Positions 53,189 through 63,627 of a DNA stretch of 64,000 bases are shown in pieces; positions within the stretch are counted from its first letter, which is position 1, and each line of letters begins with the position of its first letter. The notes beneath the pieces are model-generated. The model had not been told where the DNA came from. It searched no databases and was given only the letters and a program-made list of their open reading frames with translations. The translations under genes were made by a program, and so were the position numbers. Source of the stretch: Paraburkholderia antibiotica (GTDB taxonomy: Bacteria > Pseudomonadota > Gammaproteobacteria > Burkholderiales > Burkholderiaceae); contig NZ_JABBFZ010000005.1 of the NCBI RefSeq assembly GCF_012927125.1, positions 124,001 to 188,000 of the forward strand, read 5' to 3'.

Positions 53189-54019
53189 ATGCCGATCGAC
53201 GCTCATCAGCACTACTGGGACCCCGCGCGCGGGGACTACGAGTGGCTGACGCCGGAGCTGAAAATCCTTTACCGGCCGTACGGCCCGGCAGACCTGAAGC
53301 CGCTGCGCGAGCAGGCCGGCATCGAGCGGACCGTGGTCGTGCAGGCCGCGCCGACGCTCGACGAAACCCGCTACCTGCTCGACCTCGCGCGGCATGAGCC
53401 GTCGATTGCCGGCGTGGTCGGCTGGGTGCCGATGCTGTTGCCGACCGCGCCCGAGCTGATCGAGGCGCTCGCGCGCGAGCCGAAGTTCAAGGGCGTGCGG
53501 CCGATGCTGCAGGACCTGCCCGACGATGGCTGGATCGCGAATCCCGATCTCGCGCCGGCAATCGACGCGCTGATTGCGCACGACCTCGTGTTCGATGCGT
53601 TGATCTACGCGCGCCACGTGCAATACATGGAGATTTTCGCGCAGCGTTTTCCGGCGCTGCGCATCGTCGTCGATCATGGCGCGAAGCCACCGATCCGTTA
53701 CGGCCAGGCCGGCTATCAGGTGTGGCGCGACGCGATCACGCGGCTCGCCGCGTTTCCGCACGTGCACTGCAAGCTCTCGGGTCTCGCGACCGAGGCGTCG
53801 CCCGGCTGGACTGAAGAGACGCTGCGGCGCTACGTCGAGCATCTGCTGGACACGTTCGGCCCCGCGCGGCTGATGTGGGGCAGCGACTGGCCCGTGCTCG
53901 ACCTGAACGGCGACTATCTGCTGTGGCATTCGGTGGCGACCACGCTGCTCGCGTCGTTGAGCGACGCCGAACAGGCGGCGGTGTTCGGCGACAACGCCGC
54001 GGCGTTTTACCGGCTTTGA
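53189..54019 (+). CDS. Amidohydrolase_2 family lactonase (L-fucono-1,5-lactonase-like)
   Basis: 276 residues. N-terminal metal motif IDAHQHYWD (His-x-His), GVVGWVPM and VKFKGVRPM-type strands, VVDHGAKPPI (His), and RLMWGSDWPVLD (Asp), the standard amidohydrolase_2 set. Second gene of the operon, six bases after the reductase; it would open the lactone to L-fuconate. Next in the pathway, fuconate dehydratase, is not in this operon. Confidence 0.85.
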   Translation: MPIDAHQHYWDPARGDYEWLTPELKILYRPYGPADLKPLREQAGIERTVVVQAAPTLDETRYLLDLARHEPSIAGVVGWVPMLLPTAPELIEALAREPKFKGVRPMLQDLPDDGWIANPDLAPAIDALIAHDLVFDALIYARHVQYMEIFAQRFPALRIVVDHGAKPPIRYGQAGYQVWRDAITRLAAFPHVHCKLSGLATEASPGWTEETLRRYVEHLLDTFGPARLMWGSDWPVLDLNGDYLLWHSVATTLLASLSDAEQAAVFGDNAAAFYRL

Positions 54020-54066
54020 TTCATGCAACCCAGCAACGTTAGCAGCCCATTCAACTGGAGTCGTAG

Positions 54067-54810
54067 ATGACACAAAGACTGGCCGGCAAAACGGCCCTGA
54101 TCACCGCGGCGGGACAAGGCATCGGTCTCGCCACCGCCGAACTGTTCGCACGCGAGGGCGCGCGCGTGATCGCCACCGATATCCGCATCGACGGCCTCGC
54201 CGGCAAACCGTTCGAGGCACGCAAGCTCGACGTGCTCGACGGCGCGGCAATCAAGGCGCTCGCCGCCGAAGTCGGTACGGTCGACGTGCTGTTCAACTGC
54301 GCGGGCTTCGTGCACGCGGGCAGCATCCTCGAATGCAGCGAAGAGGATTGGGACTTCGCGTTCGACCTCAACGCGAAGGCGATGTACCGTATGATTCGCG
54401 CGTTTTTGCCGGCGATGCTGGAGAAGGGCGGCGGCTCGATCATCAACATGTCGTCGGCGGCGTCGAGCGTGAAGGGCGTGCCGAACCGCTTCGCGTACGG
54501 TGCGTCGAAGGCGGCGGTGGTCGGGCTGACCAAGGCCGTCGCCGCGGATTTCGTCACGCGTGGTGTACGCTGTAACGCGATTTGCCCGGGCACGGTGTCC
54601 TCGCCGTCGCTCGAACAGCGAATCGCCGCGCAGGCCCAGGCGCAGGGCGCGTCCGTCGACGCGGTGCAGGCAGCGTTCGTGGCGCGTCAGCCGATGGGCC
54701 GCATCGGCAAGCCGGAGGAAATCGCCGCGCTGGCGCTGTATCTCGCGTCCGACGAGTCGTCGTTCACGACGGGCCAGCTCCACGTGATCGACGGCGGCTG
54801 GTCGAACTGA
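54067..54810 (+). CDS. SDR-family 2-keto-3-deoxy-L-fuconate dehydrogenase-like enzyme
   Basis: 247 residues. Cofactor motif [16 protein letters not shown] (TGxxxGIG type), acidic IATDIRIDG at the end of strand 2 selecting NAD, NCAG in strand 4 and catalytic Ser plus YGASK (Tyr-x-x-x-Lys). It would oxidise 2-keto-3-deoxy-L-fuconate to the 2,4-diketo form. GGAG at 54056-54059 precedes the start. Confidence 0.85.
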   Translation: MTQRLAGKTALITAAGQGIGLATAELFAREGARVIATDIRIDGLAGKPFEARKLDVLDGAAIKALAAEVGTVDVLFNCAGFVHAGSILECSEEDWDFAFDLNAKAMYRMIRAFLPAMLEKGGGSIINMSSAASSVKGVPNRFAYGASKAAVVGLTKAVAADFVTRGVRCNAICPGTVSSPSLEQRIAAQAQAQGASVDAVQAAFVARQPMGRIGKPEEIAALALYLASDESSFTTGQLHVIDGGWSN

Positions 54811-54877
54811 TTCTGCTGGGCGCAACACGGCTCACCGAACCGAACACTACTTACTGAACGTAAAGGGAAGTGCAACG

Positions 54878-55726
54878 ATGAAACTGCTTCGTTATGGGCC
54901 GAAAGGCCAGGAAAAGCCGGGCCTGCTCGACGCGCAAGGCAAGATTCGCGATCTGTCGAAGGTGGTCGGCGACATCGACGGCGCCGTGCTCGGCGACGAG
55001 AGCCTCGCGAAACTGCGCGCGCTCGATCCGGCCACGCTGCCGGTCGTCGAAGGCAATCCGCGCATCGGTCCGTGCGTCGGCAAGATCGGCAAGTTCATCT
55101 GCATCGGCCTGAACTACGCGGATCACGCGGCGGAATCGAATCTGCCGGTGCCGGCCGAACCGGTCATCTTCAACAAGTGGACGAGCGCGATCAGCGGTCC
55201 GAACGACGACATCGAAATCCCGCGCGGCTCGAAGAAGACCGACTGGGAAGTCGAGCTCGGCGTGGTGATCGGCAAGGCCGCGAAGTACGTCGACGAAGCG
55301 AACGCGCTCGAGCACGTGGCCGGCTACTGCGTGGTCAACGACGTCTCCGAGCGCGAATGGCAGATCGAGCGCGGCGGTACGTGGGACAAGGGCAAGGGCT
55401 TCGACACGTTCGGCCCGATCGGCCCGTGGGTCGTCACGCGCGACGAAGTCGCCGATCCGCAGAACCTGAACCTGTGGCTCGAAGTGGACGGCCACCGCTA
55501 CCAGAACGGCAGCACGAAGACGATGATCTTCAACGTCGCGAAGCTGGTGTCGTACGTGTCGCAGTGCATGAGCCTGCAACCGGGCGACGTGATCTCGACG
55601 GGCACGCCGCCGGGCGTCGGCATGGGTGTGAAGCCGAATCCGGTGTTCCTGAAGGCGGGGCAGACGGTGCGCCTGGGTATCGAAGGCCTGGGCGAGCAGA
55701 CGCAGACGACGTACGCGGCGGAGTGA
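54878..55726 (+). CDS. FAH-family hydrolase, 2,4-diketo-3-deoxy-L-fuconate hydrolase-like
   Basis: 282 residues of the fumarylacetoacetate hydrolase fold. Core [18 protein letters not shown], metal-binding [17 protein letters not shown] (Glu residues) and [16 protein letters not shown] are hallmarks. Last step of the non-phosphorylative route, giving pyruvate and lactate. It ends 90 bases before a strong terminator. Confidence 0.85.
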   Translation: MKLLRYGPKGQEKPGLLDAQGKIRDLSKVVGDIDGAVLGDESLAKLRALDPATLPVVEGNPRIGPCVGKIGKFICIGLNYADHAAESNLPVPAEPVIFNKWTSAISGPNDDIEIPRGSKKTDWEVELGVVIGKAAKYVDEANALEHVAGYCVVNDVSEREWQIERGGTWDKGKGFDTFGPIGPWVVTRDEVADPQNLNLWLEVDGHRYQNGSTKTMIFNVAKLVSYVSQCMSLQPGDVISTGTPPGVGMGVKPNPVFLKAGQTVRLGIEGLGEQTQTTYAAE

Positions 55727-56114
55727 GTTGGTGGCGGTTCAGGAGTGGCGCGCTTCGGTGTGTCGGTCTTGAGTCGCTGGAGATTCGCTAGCTGTAGCTG
55801 TATCGGCGTAAATCAGAAAGCCGTTCCCGTATTGTGCGGGGACGGCTTTTTTGTTTGTGATTTCCGTCGCCGATGGTTGGCAACGCGCCGACGCGTTTTC
55901 GGACTTTGGGTGGAAACAAATCATCCTTCGCCCATATCGCTGCTTGGCGTTGCCCTGTAAGTTAAGGGGCTGCCGGCGGAGTGCTGTTTCGTGACTCGTG
56001 CGAAGCATAGCTCTGGCCCCGCTGGCTTACCAATACGCGGTGCATCGGCCGCACGGACCGTCACGATGTAGCTGTTCATGTCGACAGATCGCATGCAGTG
56101 ACAGGGGAGTATTC
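55727..56114. other. Intergenic region with terminator
   Basis: 388 bases; contains the terminator at 55817-55852 closing the fucose operon. The remainder is GC-average and has no supportable gene; it should hold the promoter of the candidate effector gene. Confidence 0.55.
55817..55852 (+). terminator. Rho-independent terminator of the L-fucose operon
   Basis: AAAGCCGTTCCCG (55817-55829) and CGGGGACGGCTTT (55837-55849) pair with one T-G wobble around a TATTGTG loop, followed by a T run. Confidence 0.85.
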
Positions 56115-56789
56115 ATGCTGTTCAGTATGGATTTCAAATTCCTGAAGGAGGGGTGGACGTTCAGGCTGGCTTCCTGGTGGGGCGGGATTGGCGCGCAATT
56201 GACCCGTGAGGACACTGCGGAAGTGCAGCAGGCGTTGGATGCCGCGCGCGCCGATTTTCTGTGGTGGGTGAATCCGGAGAGGTGGAGCACCAGCCGCCTG
56301 GATATGTACAGTCTGAGAGGCTTGCTGTCGTGGGGGGGCGCGGGACGCTATGCGGTCAACAAATTGACCGATGCGGAAGTGAGACGGGCGCTGTATGAGT
56401 TGTTGAAGCAGGGAACGCTGGTGTTTGTGCCGCCGAAAGAGGAGATCAGGCGGTATATCGAGGACAACCGCAGGCAACTGGCGGCGGTGCACAGAGCGGC
56501 GCAGCGAGAAGTGGCGGCGGAGGTGGCGATGCCGTTCAGTGACGCACGACCATTCACGTATACGCCGGGCTTGGTGAGCCGTAACGTCGAAGAACTGGCA
56601 TCCAGCACGAATGAGCCGGACTACGCCGCGAAGATGTTGGGTTACGACCGGAAGACGTTCGGGAAGATGATTCACATGATGAAAGAAGACCATCAATTGC
56701 GCGGGGATCACAACGTTATCTGGCACGACAATGGAGACGTCGAGTTCAGAGGCACGATTATCGACAACATGCATGGCTGGGCACCCTGA
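56115..56789 (+). CDS. Candidate effector/toxin-like protein (unrecognised)
   Basis: 224 residues, no clear signal peptide. GGGGAG at 56104-56109 gives the ATG at 56115. N-terminal part is rich in Trp and aromatic residues (WTFRLASWWGG, FLWWVNPERWS). The C-terminal 60 residues (DYAAKMLGYDRKTFGKMIHMMK, ADHNVIWHDNGDVEF-type text) look like the end of polymorphic toxin or type VI effector proteins. The next gene, ten bases downstream, is a DUF4279-like protein, a family often found as immunity or toxin-neighbour protein. Function inferred from this pairing only. Confidence 0.6.
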   Translation: MLFSMDFKFLKEGWTFRLASWWGGIGAQLTREDTAEVQQALDAARADFLWWVNPERWSTSRLDMYSLRGLLSWGGAGRYAVNKLTDAEVRRALYELLKQGTLVFVPPKEEIRRYIEDNRRQLAAVHRAAQREVAAEVAMPFSDARPFTYTPGLVSRNVEELASSTNEPDYAAKMLGYDRKTFGKMIHMMKEDHQLRGDHNVIWHDNGDVEFRGTIIDNMHGWAP

Positions 56790-56799
56790 GGGAAACGCG

Positions 56800-57219
56800 A
56801 TGGCAACCGGACACAACCTCGCATATGCGTCGTTCACGATCTATCAGGACACGGAGCCGCCCGAATTCTGGACGAACTACTTCGGCGTGTCGCCTTCTCG
56901 CGCGGGAGTCAAAGGGCAATTTCGACCGATGCCGTCCGGTGCGATGAGCAGCACGCCGTGGCGACAAGGTATATGGAGTTTTTCGAGCGCCGATGCGGTA
57001 ATCAGCGACGATTTGACACCGCACCTGCGCTATCTGATCGAGCGGCTCCAACTGCCGCGCGTAGATTTGGGCGGGCTTATCGCGCGCACCGGCGGTTCCA
57101 TGCGCTTCTTCTGCTATTGGGATAACGAGTCTGGCGACCGGGTGACAGATGTGCCGGAAGACATTCGAACGATGATGGAAGCAATGGGCGGGACTGTCGA
57201 AGTTGACGAGTACCGTTAA
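56800..57219 (+). CDS. DUF4279-like protein (candidate immunity protein)
   Basis: 139 residues, no signal. The N-terminal YASFTIYQDTEPPEFWTNYFG and a pattern of strand, helix, strand resemble the DUF4279 family. GAGGGA precedes ATG 56800 and overlaps the end of the preceding gene, so expression is coupled, as expected for an effector-immunity pair. Confidence 0.65.
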   Translation: MATGHNLAYASFTIYQDTEPPEFWTNYFGVSPSRAGVKGQFRPMPSGAMSSTPWRQGIWSFSSADAVISDDLTPHLRYLIERLQLPRVDLGGLIARTGGSMRFFCYWDNESGDRVTDVPEDIRTMMEAMGGTVEVDEYR

Positions 57220-57221
57220 GT

Positions 57222-57362
57222 GGATGGTCTTTGTCGAAGGCGCCCAATGGGCTGCTGAAGCTCGACCTCTTCTCGAACGTCGCTCCCGATATCCGGATTA
57301 CGTGCAAGGAGGCGGTGGTCGTGGATTTTTGTCCCTACCTGCGCGAGCTTCCGCTGGCGTAA
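57222..57362 (+). pseudogene. C-terminal remnant of a lost gene
   Basis: In this frame the text GLLKLDLFSNVAPDIRI and AVVVDFCPYLRELPLA-stop reads like real protein with core codon use, but no start codon or upstream body exists: the preceding gene stops at 57219 in another frame. It may be the tail of a second immunity-type gene removed by recombination. Confidence 0.35.
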
Positions 57363-57373
57363 TGCACGCCCTC

Positions 57374-57808
57374 TTATATCCCCTCCGCGTCCTCCCCACT
57401 CTCCCCAACCCGGCTAATCGTCCCCTGCGCGACCGCCACCAGCTTCTCGCGGTTGCCCTCCATCACATACACGCTGCACAGGCAGGTCGCCTGCTGCCGG
57501 CCCGCATGGATCACGTTGGCGCGCGCGATCAGCGTGCCGTTTATCGCCGGGCGCAGATAGTTGATCTTGTATTCGCCGGTCACGACCTTCGGGCCGAGCG
57601 ACAGCGCGCCCGCGAAGGTCAGCGCATTGTCGGCCAGATAGCTGATGACGCCGCCATGCACGAAGCCGTGCTGCTGCCTCAGTTCATCGCGAATCGGTAG
57701 ACACAGCGTGATTTCGTTGCCGCCGGCATGCATCAACTCCGCGCCTAGCAGCATGCTGAACGGCTGGGCGTGCAGTGCGCCGCGCGCCCGGTCGAGTAGG
57801 TCGGTCAT
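57374..57808 (-). CDS. PaaI-family hotdog thioesterase
   Basis: 144 residues, one hotdog domain with the PaaI motif QQHGFVHGGVISYLADNAL (HGG loop and following Asp). Hydrolyses acyl-CoA thioesters, often phenylacetyl- or hydroxyphenyl-type. The ATG at 57806-57808 (MTDLLDRARG) is preferred; the longer frame upstream is arginine-rich and unlikely. Stands alone. Confidence 0.85.
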   Translation of the reverse strand: MTDLLDRARGALHAQPFSMLLGAELMHAGGNEITLCLPIRDELRQQHGFVHGGVISYLADNALTFAGALSLGPKVVTGEYKINYLRPAINGTLIARANVIHAGRQQATCLCSVYVMEGNREKLVAVAQGTISRVGESGEDAEGI

Positions 57809-58110
57809 CGTGGTTCCTTCAGGCAACGCCTCGTGAGTGCATCGAATGCGCCGGGTGCGTCGATGTGGCCGCGCCGGCGTGCTCCGCGCGGTTCCTACCC
57901 ACTCTAGGAAGCGCCGTCGCGCTGCGCAAGGTGATTCCGCGTGCGATGCGCGGAGCGCCGCATTGTTGCGCAAAACGGCTCCAATCATCACGATCGCCGA
58001 TGAAACCCGCATATAGGACGCTTTTTGCCGCAATTGTTCTCAAGCGACACGCGAACCTGCCGTTAACCCTGGGATAGCTCCCGTCATCCTTTTGCTCCCA
58101 GGAGTCCACG
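57809..58110. other. Intergenic region between thioesterase and chemoreceptor
   Basis: 302 bases between divergent genes. GCCGATGA at about 57996 resembles a flagellar sigma-28 -10 element (GCCGATAA), but I see no matching -35 at the right distance. Nothing else supported. Confidence 0.35.
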
Positions 58111-59733
58111 ATGTTCAGCAAGATCAAGGTCGCATCCGGCCTGTTGTGTGTACTGGTCGCGTTCTGCGTCTTTCAGCTCGTCACGGTGGGGCTGGGTTTC
58201 TGGTCGCTCACGCGCACCCATGACGACGTCGACGATCTCTCGAATATCGCGCTCAAACAGGTGGACGCGGTCAACCAGACCACCCAGCGCCTGATGGACG
58301 CGCGCATCAACCTGTCGCGCGCCGGCACGCGCATGGTGCGCGGCGGCACCGAGCCGACCGACATCGTGCAGCACGCGCGCGAGCAGCTCGTCGCCGCCGA
58401 CCAGTCGTTCGCCGCGTTCATGAGCGCGCCGAAGACCAGCGACGAAAACGGCACGCGCGCGGCCGCACTTGCAGAGCGCTACAAGAAGCTGCGCGGCGCG
58501 CTCGGCGAACTCGTGCAGTATCTCGACTCGAACGATATCCAGGCGTTTCTCGATCAGCCGACGCAGTCGTTCCAGGACGCTTATCTCGTGGACGTGCACA
58601 ACTTCGTGCAGTTCGGCGACGCCGCGAGCCGCGCGTCGCTCGATTCGATCGATGCGCGCATGGCGGCCTTCCGCATCGTCAGCGTCGCGATTCTGCTGGT
58701 GCTGGTCGCCGGCACGCTGGCCGTGCATACGGCGCTGCGCCGTGGCGTCGTCGCGCCGCTCGAGGAAGCGGGCCGTCACTTCGAGCGCATCGCGCAAGGG
58801 CGTCTCGATCAGCCGATCGCCGCGCGCGGCAGCAACGAAATCGGCCGTCTGTTCTCGGGCCTCGCGACGATGCAGGCGAGCGTCGCGCGCACGGTGAAGA
58901 CGGTGCGCGAATCGGCCGACTCGATCCATCTCGGCGCGGACGAAATCGCGACCGGCAACGCCGATCTGTCGGCGCGCACCGAAAACCAGGCGGCGTCGCT
59001 GGAGGAAACCGCGTCGAGCATGGAAGAGCTCACGGCCACGGTGCGCCAGAACGCCGATCACGCGCGCGAGGCGAGCGCGCTCGCCGAGACCGCGCTCGAC
59101 GCGACTTCGCGCGGCAGCGAAGTCGTCGACCAGGTGGTCGACAAGATGCACGGCATCGCGCAAAGCTCGGACAAGATCGCGGAAATCATCTCGGTGATCG
59201 ACGGCATTGCGTTCCAGACCAACATCCTCGCGCTCAACGCGGCCGTCGAGGCGGCGCGCGCGGGCGAGCAGGGCCGCGGCTTCGCGGTGGTGGCCGGCGA
59301 GGTGCGCGGGCTCGCGCAGCGCAGCGCGCAGTCGGCGAAGGAGATCAAGACGCTGATCAGCGAGTCGGCCGCGGAGATTCAGGGCGGCTCGGCGCTGGTC
59401 GAACGTGCGGGCGAGGCGATGAGCCACGTGTCCGCGTCGATCTCGCGGGTCACGCAGATGATGGCGGAGATCAGTGCGTCGTCGCTTGAACAGAGCACCG
59501 GCATCGAGCAGGTGAATCAGGCGGTCGTGCAGATGGACGAGATGACCCAGCAGAACGCGGCGCTGGTCGAGCAGGCCGCGGCGGCCGCCGCGTCGCTGCA
59601 TCAGCAGACCGAACAATTGAAGCAGGCCGTGTCCGTTTTCGAAATTTCGGAAGCGGTATTACGCACGCAACAACCGGGCGCGATGCGGGCTGGTAATGCG
59701 GAATTCGCGTTGACCGGGATGTCGGCGATTTAA
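58111..59733 (+). CDS. Methyl-accepting chemotaxis protein
   Basis: 540 residues. TM1 (about 7-30), periplasmic four-helix-type sensor, TM2 (about 188-210), HAMP linker, then the signalling domain with the highly conserved hairpin tip [33 protein letters not shown] and methylation helices rich in Glu/Gln ([18 protein letters not shown]). Classical Tar/Tsr-type architecture with a short C-terminal tail. AGGAG precedes the ATG. Confidence 0.95.
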   Translation: MFSKIKVASGLLCVLVAFCVFQLVTVGLGFWSLTRTHDDVDDLSNIALKQVDAVNQTTQRLMDARINLSRAGTRMVRGGTEPTDIVQHAREQLVAADQSFAAFMSAPKTSDENGTRAAALAERYKKLRGALGELVQYLDSNDIQAFLDQPTQSFQDAYLVDVHNFVQFGDAASRASLDSIDARMAAFRIVSVAILLVLVAGTLAVHTALRRGVVAPLEEAGRHFERIAQGRLDQPIAARGSNEIGRLFSGLATMQASVARTVKTVRESADSIHLGADEIATGNADLSARTENQAASLEETASSMEELTATVRQNADHAREASALAETALDATSRGSEVVDQVVDKMHGIAQSSDKIAEIISVIDGIAFQTNILALNAAVEAARAGEQGRGFAVVAGEVRGLAQRSAQSAKEIKTLISESAAEIQGGSALVERAGEAMSHVSASISRVTQMMAEISASSLEQSTGIEQVNQAVVQMDEMTQQNAALVEQAAAAAASLHQQTEQLKQAVSVFEISEAVLRTQQPGAMRAGNAEFALTGMSAI

Positions 59734-60088
59734 GTGTTGATGCCCGTCTGTCGGCCAGCGTCGATCTTGCACCGGCGCAATTGGCTTCCGGTTCGCGACG
59801 CCGTTCTCCCGAAACCGCCTGCTTTGCAATTGCTGAACATCGCATGACGCGATCGCGACTATCATGCGCCCGGGAATTAACATATGGTTACAAAGACCGG
59901 TCATCGCGGCGACGTTAAAAGTGAGCTTTATCGGGGATACGGATGGCTCAATCGGCAGTCGGGGGAGCGAGTGGCGGTATGAGGCTGCTCACGCGGCATG
60001 AGGCGAAAACGCGGGCGCGTTGACCACTTTTAGCCAGTTCAACCGGCGTCGCGCTGCGGCGCCCGAGAAAAATAACGGAAAGCAGAGC
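59734..60088. other. Intergenic region, no gene seen
   Basis: 355 bases between the chemoreceptor and the Hsp70 gene. The middle (59870-59930) is lower in GC and may hold a promoter. No heat-shock -35/-10 pair was convincing by eye. Confidence 0.4.
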
Positions 60089-61798
60089 ATGTCATCGATC
60101 ATCGGAATCGATCTCGGAACAACGAACAGTGCGGTAGGGGTATGGCGAGACGGCCAATCTGTTCTGATTCCCAATGCACTTGGCCACGTCCTTACGCCGT
60201 CTTGCGTGTCGATCGACGACGATGGTTCTGTGCTGACAGGACGCGCGGCTCATGACCGCGTGCATACGCATCCGCGACTGAGCACCTCCAGTTTCAAGCG
60301 CTACATGGGCACCGACCGGGAAGTTCGCCTGGGTTCGCGCACCTTTCGTCCCGAGGAGCTGTCCGCGTTCGTGCTGAAGTCGCTGAAGGCCGACGCAGAG
60401 GCATTTCTCGGTGCCGAAGTGCGCGATGCGGTGATCGCCGTGCCGGCCTATTTCAGCGACGCGCAGCGAAAAGCCACGCGCATCGCGGGCGAACTCGCGG
60501 GACTGAACGTGCGCCGGCTCATCAACGAACCCACCGCGGCCGCGTTGTCCTATGGTGTGCATCTCGGCGACCGTGAGAGCAAATTCCTGATCTTCGATCT
60601 TGGCGGCGGCACCTTCGACGTATCGGTGCTCGATTTTTTCGAAGGCGTGATGGAAGTGCGCGCGAGCACGGGCGATAACTTTCTCGGCGGTGACGATTTC
60701 ACCGAAGCGCTGGCCCAGTCTCTCTGCCGGCGCAACCATCTTTCGATGAGCACCCTGTCACCCACCGCTGCGCAACGGCTTAATCAACTGGCCGAGCGCG
60801 CCAAGCGCCAGCTCACGCAGAACAGCGGTGAAGCGATTGCGATGACGCTCACCGTCGAAGACAAGCCTTACACGATGGAGATCGATGCCGCAGAGGCCGA
60901 ACGTTTGTTCGAGTCCCTCCTGCAGCGACTGCGCAAACCGGTCGAACGAGCGTTACGTGATGCCAGGATTCCGGTCGATTCGCTCGACGAAATCATTCTT
61001 GTCGGTGGTGCCACGCGCATGCCCGTTGTCCGCAAGCTGGTGTCGAAGATGTTCGGTCGTCTACCCGCGGTGCACCTGAATCCTGACGAAGTGGTCGCGC
61101 TGGGAGCCGCGGTGCAGGCGGGACTGGTCGCACAGGATGCCGGACTCGAGGAGCTCGTGCTCACCGACGTCGCGCCGTATAGCCTCGGCATCGATACATC
61201 GGTGCAGGTAGGCCAGAACGACTTTGTGCCGGGACACTTTCTACCCATCATCGAACGCAACACCATTGTGCCGGTGAGTCGCGTGCGACGTGTCTTCACC
61301 GTGCGCGATCAGCAGGACGTCGTCATCATCCGTGTGTTTCAGGGTGAAGCCCGTCTCACGCGCGATAACGTCTCGCTCGGCGAATTCAGACTCGAAGTGC
61401 CGCGCAAGCCAGCTGGCCAGGCGGGCGCCGATGTGCGTTTCACTTACGACGTGAGCGGTGTGCTTGAAGTGCAGGCGACCGCGATACCCGACGGCGGCAC
61501 GCGTTCGATCGTGATCGAGGAGAACCCCGGCGTATTGAGCCCCGACGAAGTTCGCGAGCGGATGGCCGCGCTCGCCGACATCAAGATTCATCCGCGCGAA
61601 CGCATGGAGAATCGCGCGCTACTGGCCCGCGCCGATCGCATCTACGAAGAATTGCTCGGCGAAAGCCGGATGTTTCTGGCCAACCATATCGCCCGTTTTC
61701 AGGCGCTGCTCGAACGGCAGGATGCGCAGGAGATTGCCCATGCGCACAAGGAATTGAGTTCGCTGCTCGACAGCTTCGACGCTCAGCAGACCTACTGA
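60089..61798 (+). CDS. hscC: Hsp70-family chaperone, HscC-like
   Basis: 569 residues, shorter than DnaK. Nucleotide-binding domain with [45 protein letters not shown] and [18 protein letters not shown]; substrate domain from about 390, and a short helical lid ending QQTY. HscC-type proteins lack the long C-terminal EEVD tail. GGAAAG precedes ATG 60089; an in-frame upstream ATG at 60020 has less support. The following gene encodes a J-like membrane protein, as for E. coli HscC with DjlB/DjlC. Confidence 0.85.
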   Translation: MSSIIGIDLGTTNSAVGVWRDGQSVLIPNALGHVLTPSCVSIDDDGSVLTGRAAHDRVHTHPRLSTSSFKRYMGTDREVRLGSRTFRPEELSAFVLKSLKADAEAFLGAEVRDAVIAVPAYFSDAQRKATRIAGELAGLNVRRLINEPTAAALSYGVHLGDRESKFLIFDLGGGTFDVSVLDFFEGVMEVRASTGDNFLGGDDFTEALAQSLCRRNHLSMSTLSPTAAQRLNQLAERAKRQLTQNSGEAIAMTLTVEDKPYTMEIDAAEAERLFESLLQRLRKPVERALRDARIPVDSLDEIILVGGATRMPVVRKLVSKMFGRLPAVHLNPDEVVALGAAVQAGLVAQDAGLEELVLTDVAPYSLGIDTSVQVGQNDFVPGHFLPIIERNTIVPVSRVRRVFTVRDQQDVVIIRVFQGEARLTRDNVSLGEFRLEVPRKPAGQAGADVRFTYDVSGVLEVQATAIPDGGTRSIVIEENPGVLSPDEVRERMAALADIKIHPRERMENRALLARADRIYEELLGESRMFLANHIARFQALLERQDAQEIAHAHKELSSLLDSFDAQQTY

Positions 61799-61812
61799 AT
61801 GAGTGGGCGGAT

Positions 61813-63516
61813 ATGGATGAAGTCTCTATGAATGCATGGCCGTGGTCCTTGCTTCTCGTCGACGAGAATGCCGACGAGCGTACGGTGCGCCGCGCGTATG
61901 CGCGCGCACTGAAACAGCAGCGGCCTGAGCACGATCCGGTCGCCTTCCAACGTCTGCGGGAAGCGTATGAAGCTGCATTACGGCTCGCGACGGCCTCCGC
62001 GCAGTCGGAACCAGATGGGCAACCGGTCGTTGCCGTGCCGGTCGTTCATGAAGCCGTTGCGACCGCCGGAGACCCGGCCGTGCTTCCGGTGAATGAGGTG
62101 CGGGAAATACCGGTGCCGCAACCGGATCCGGATCCGATAGAAACGGCCGCGCAGATGTGGCAGGCGTTTGTCGCTGATCCTTCCAGAAATACATCGCGCC
62201 GTGCGATGAAGGCGATGTTCGAGAATGTCGTGAATTTCCGTCTTCGCGACGAGCTGGAATGGCAGGCGCTGCGTTACTGCCTGCGTGACGATGCCAGCGC
62301 CGAACTTCGCATCGACCTTTGCGACGTACTCGGTTGGCGGGACAACTCGCGACATCTGATACAGCGCGATGCGGCGCTCGCCAATCTTGCGTTGGCGCGC
62401 ACGTTCGCCGACGAAGACTATCAGACGCTGCGCCAGCGGTTTCCCGACGCGCTCGCACTGCTGGTGGCGCCGACGCGACGGTACCTGAACGCAGCAGGCG
62501 CGTTGCTCGATTCCGGCAAGCGCAAGCAGATGGATAGTTTGCTCACGGCACTCCGTCATTACTACCCGAATGTGCTGCGGTTTCGCATCGACGCTGCGCA
62601 ATTCGAGTTCTGGGCACGTAGCCAGTCCCGGCGGGTACGTCTGACGCACGTCGTCATTCCGTCCGTACTGCAATCGATGTGGTCAGGATGGCTTGTCGCC
62701 AGTGGAACCGCGATGCACGGCGACGGCAACAACTACATCGGGGCGTGGGGGCCGCTGCAAATCGCGCTTGCCTTTGCGACGACGATGTTCCATGTGTGCA
62801 CGATTCTGGCAGCAGCAGATTGCCGGGCGTCGCTTCGTTCTCGCCTCGATGCGTTCCGCGCGTCGCCATGGGCCCGCTATGGCTGGGCAGTGGTCTGGCT
62901 TGTGTCGATGGCGGCGGCGATGGTGACCGGGCCGACAGATCATTACGCGACGGCCGCCGTCGTGGCGCTTACCGTCTGCACTTTATGGGCGACCGCCGTA
63001 CATGGGCTGTTGCCGGCGACTTCATTGCTGACCGTGCCGCTCTTTACCGCAGTCGGGCTGGGTGTGATGGGATATTGCGTGTCGGTCGATCATACTTTGT
63101 GGGTGCTTGCCGCAGCGCATGGACTGCTCTTCGTGTATTTCCTCCGGTTCCTCGCACCGTTTCTGGCAAAGGGCATCCTTGAGCGTCCCAGGCTGATCTG
63201 GACACTGTCGGTGCTGTGGTTGGTCTGTACCGTTGGGTTCGCTTTGACGATCACGTCTTCGGACTGGCACGTCAATCGGTACGCATGGGCGCTGTTCATC
63301 GTGATGTCGCCGGCCGCCGGAGGACTTCTCGCCAGCAAGGCAGCGATGCAGTACAGGCTCGTTCCGCAGCCCTTCAGAGGGCTTCTGCAGTGGGGATGGT
63401 GTGTCTTTGCCGTTACCCGGCCAGAACTGATTGCCAGTCTTCTCGTCGGGATCGTGACCCTGTGGCTGTGGGGCGTTCTGAAATGGCAGATGGCCCGCAC
63501 GCCGCACCGCCAATAG
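61813..63516 (+). CDS. J-domain-like membrane protein, probable HscC partner
   Basis: 567 residues. N-terminal degenerate J domain (about 10-60): DENADERTVRRAYARALKQ, with PEHDP in place of HPD, then VAFQRLREAYEAAL. The middle is soluble and helical (100-260). The C-terminal part has about eight hydrophobic segments (275-560), indicating an inner-membrane anchor. E. coli DjlB and DjlC are similar J-like partners of HscC. Start is ATG 61813 or ATG 61828, 14 and 29 bases after the chaperone stop, so the pair is co-transcribed. Confidence 0.75.
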   Translation: MDEVSMNAWPWSLLLVDENADERTVRRAYARALKQQRPEHDPVAFQRLREAYEAALRLATASAQSEPDGQPVVAVPVVHEAVATAGDPAVLPVNEVREIPVPQPDPDPIETAAQMWQAFVADPSRNTSRRAMKAMFENVVNFRLRDELEWQALRYCLRDDASAELRIDLCDVLGWRDNSRHLIQRDAALANLALARTFADEDYQTLRQRFPDALALLVAPTRRYLNAAGALLDSGKRKQMDSLLTALRHYYPNVLRFRIDAAQFEFWARSQSRRVRLTHVVIPSVLQSMWSGWLVASGTAMHGDGNNYIGAWGPLQIALAFATTMFHVCTILAAADCRASLRSRLDAFRASPWARYGWAVVWLVSMAAAMVTGPTDHYATAAVVALTVCTLWATAVHGLLPATSLLTVPLFTAVGLGVMGYCVSVDHTLWVLAAAHGLLFVYFLRFLAPFLAKGILERPRLIWTLSVLWLVCTVGFALTITSSDWHVNRYAWALFIVMSPAAGGLLASKAAMQYRLVPQPFRGLLQWGWCVFAVTRPELIASLLVGIVTLWLWGVLKWQMARTPHRQ

Positions 63517-63627
63517 GCAATCCATCGCACGGCTCGAATAACCGGCGCTTTATCGACGCCGGCAAACTCGATAACTGCAAAATCTACCCTGGACCAAGCC
63601 TATCGATATGGATTCGAAGTGAGGCAC

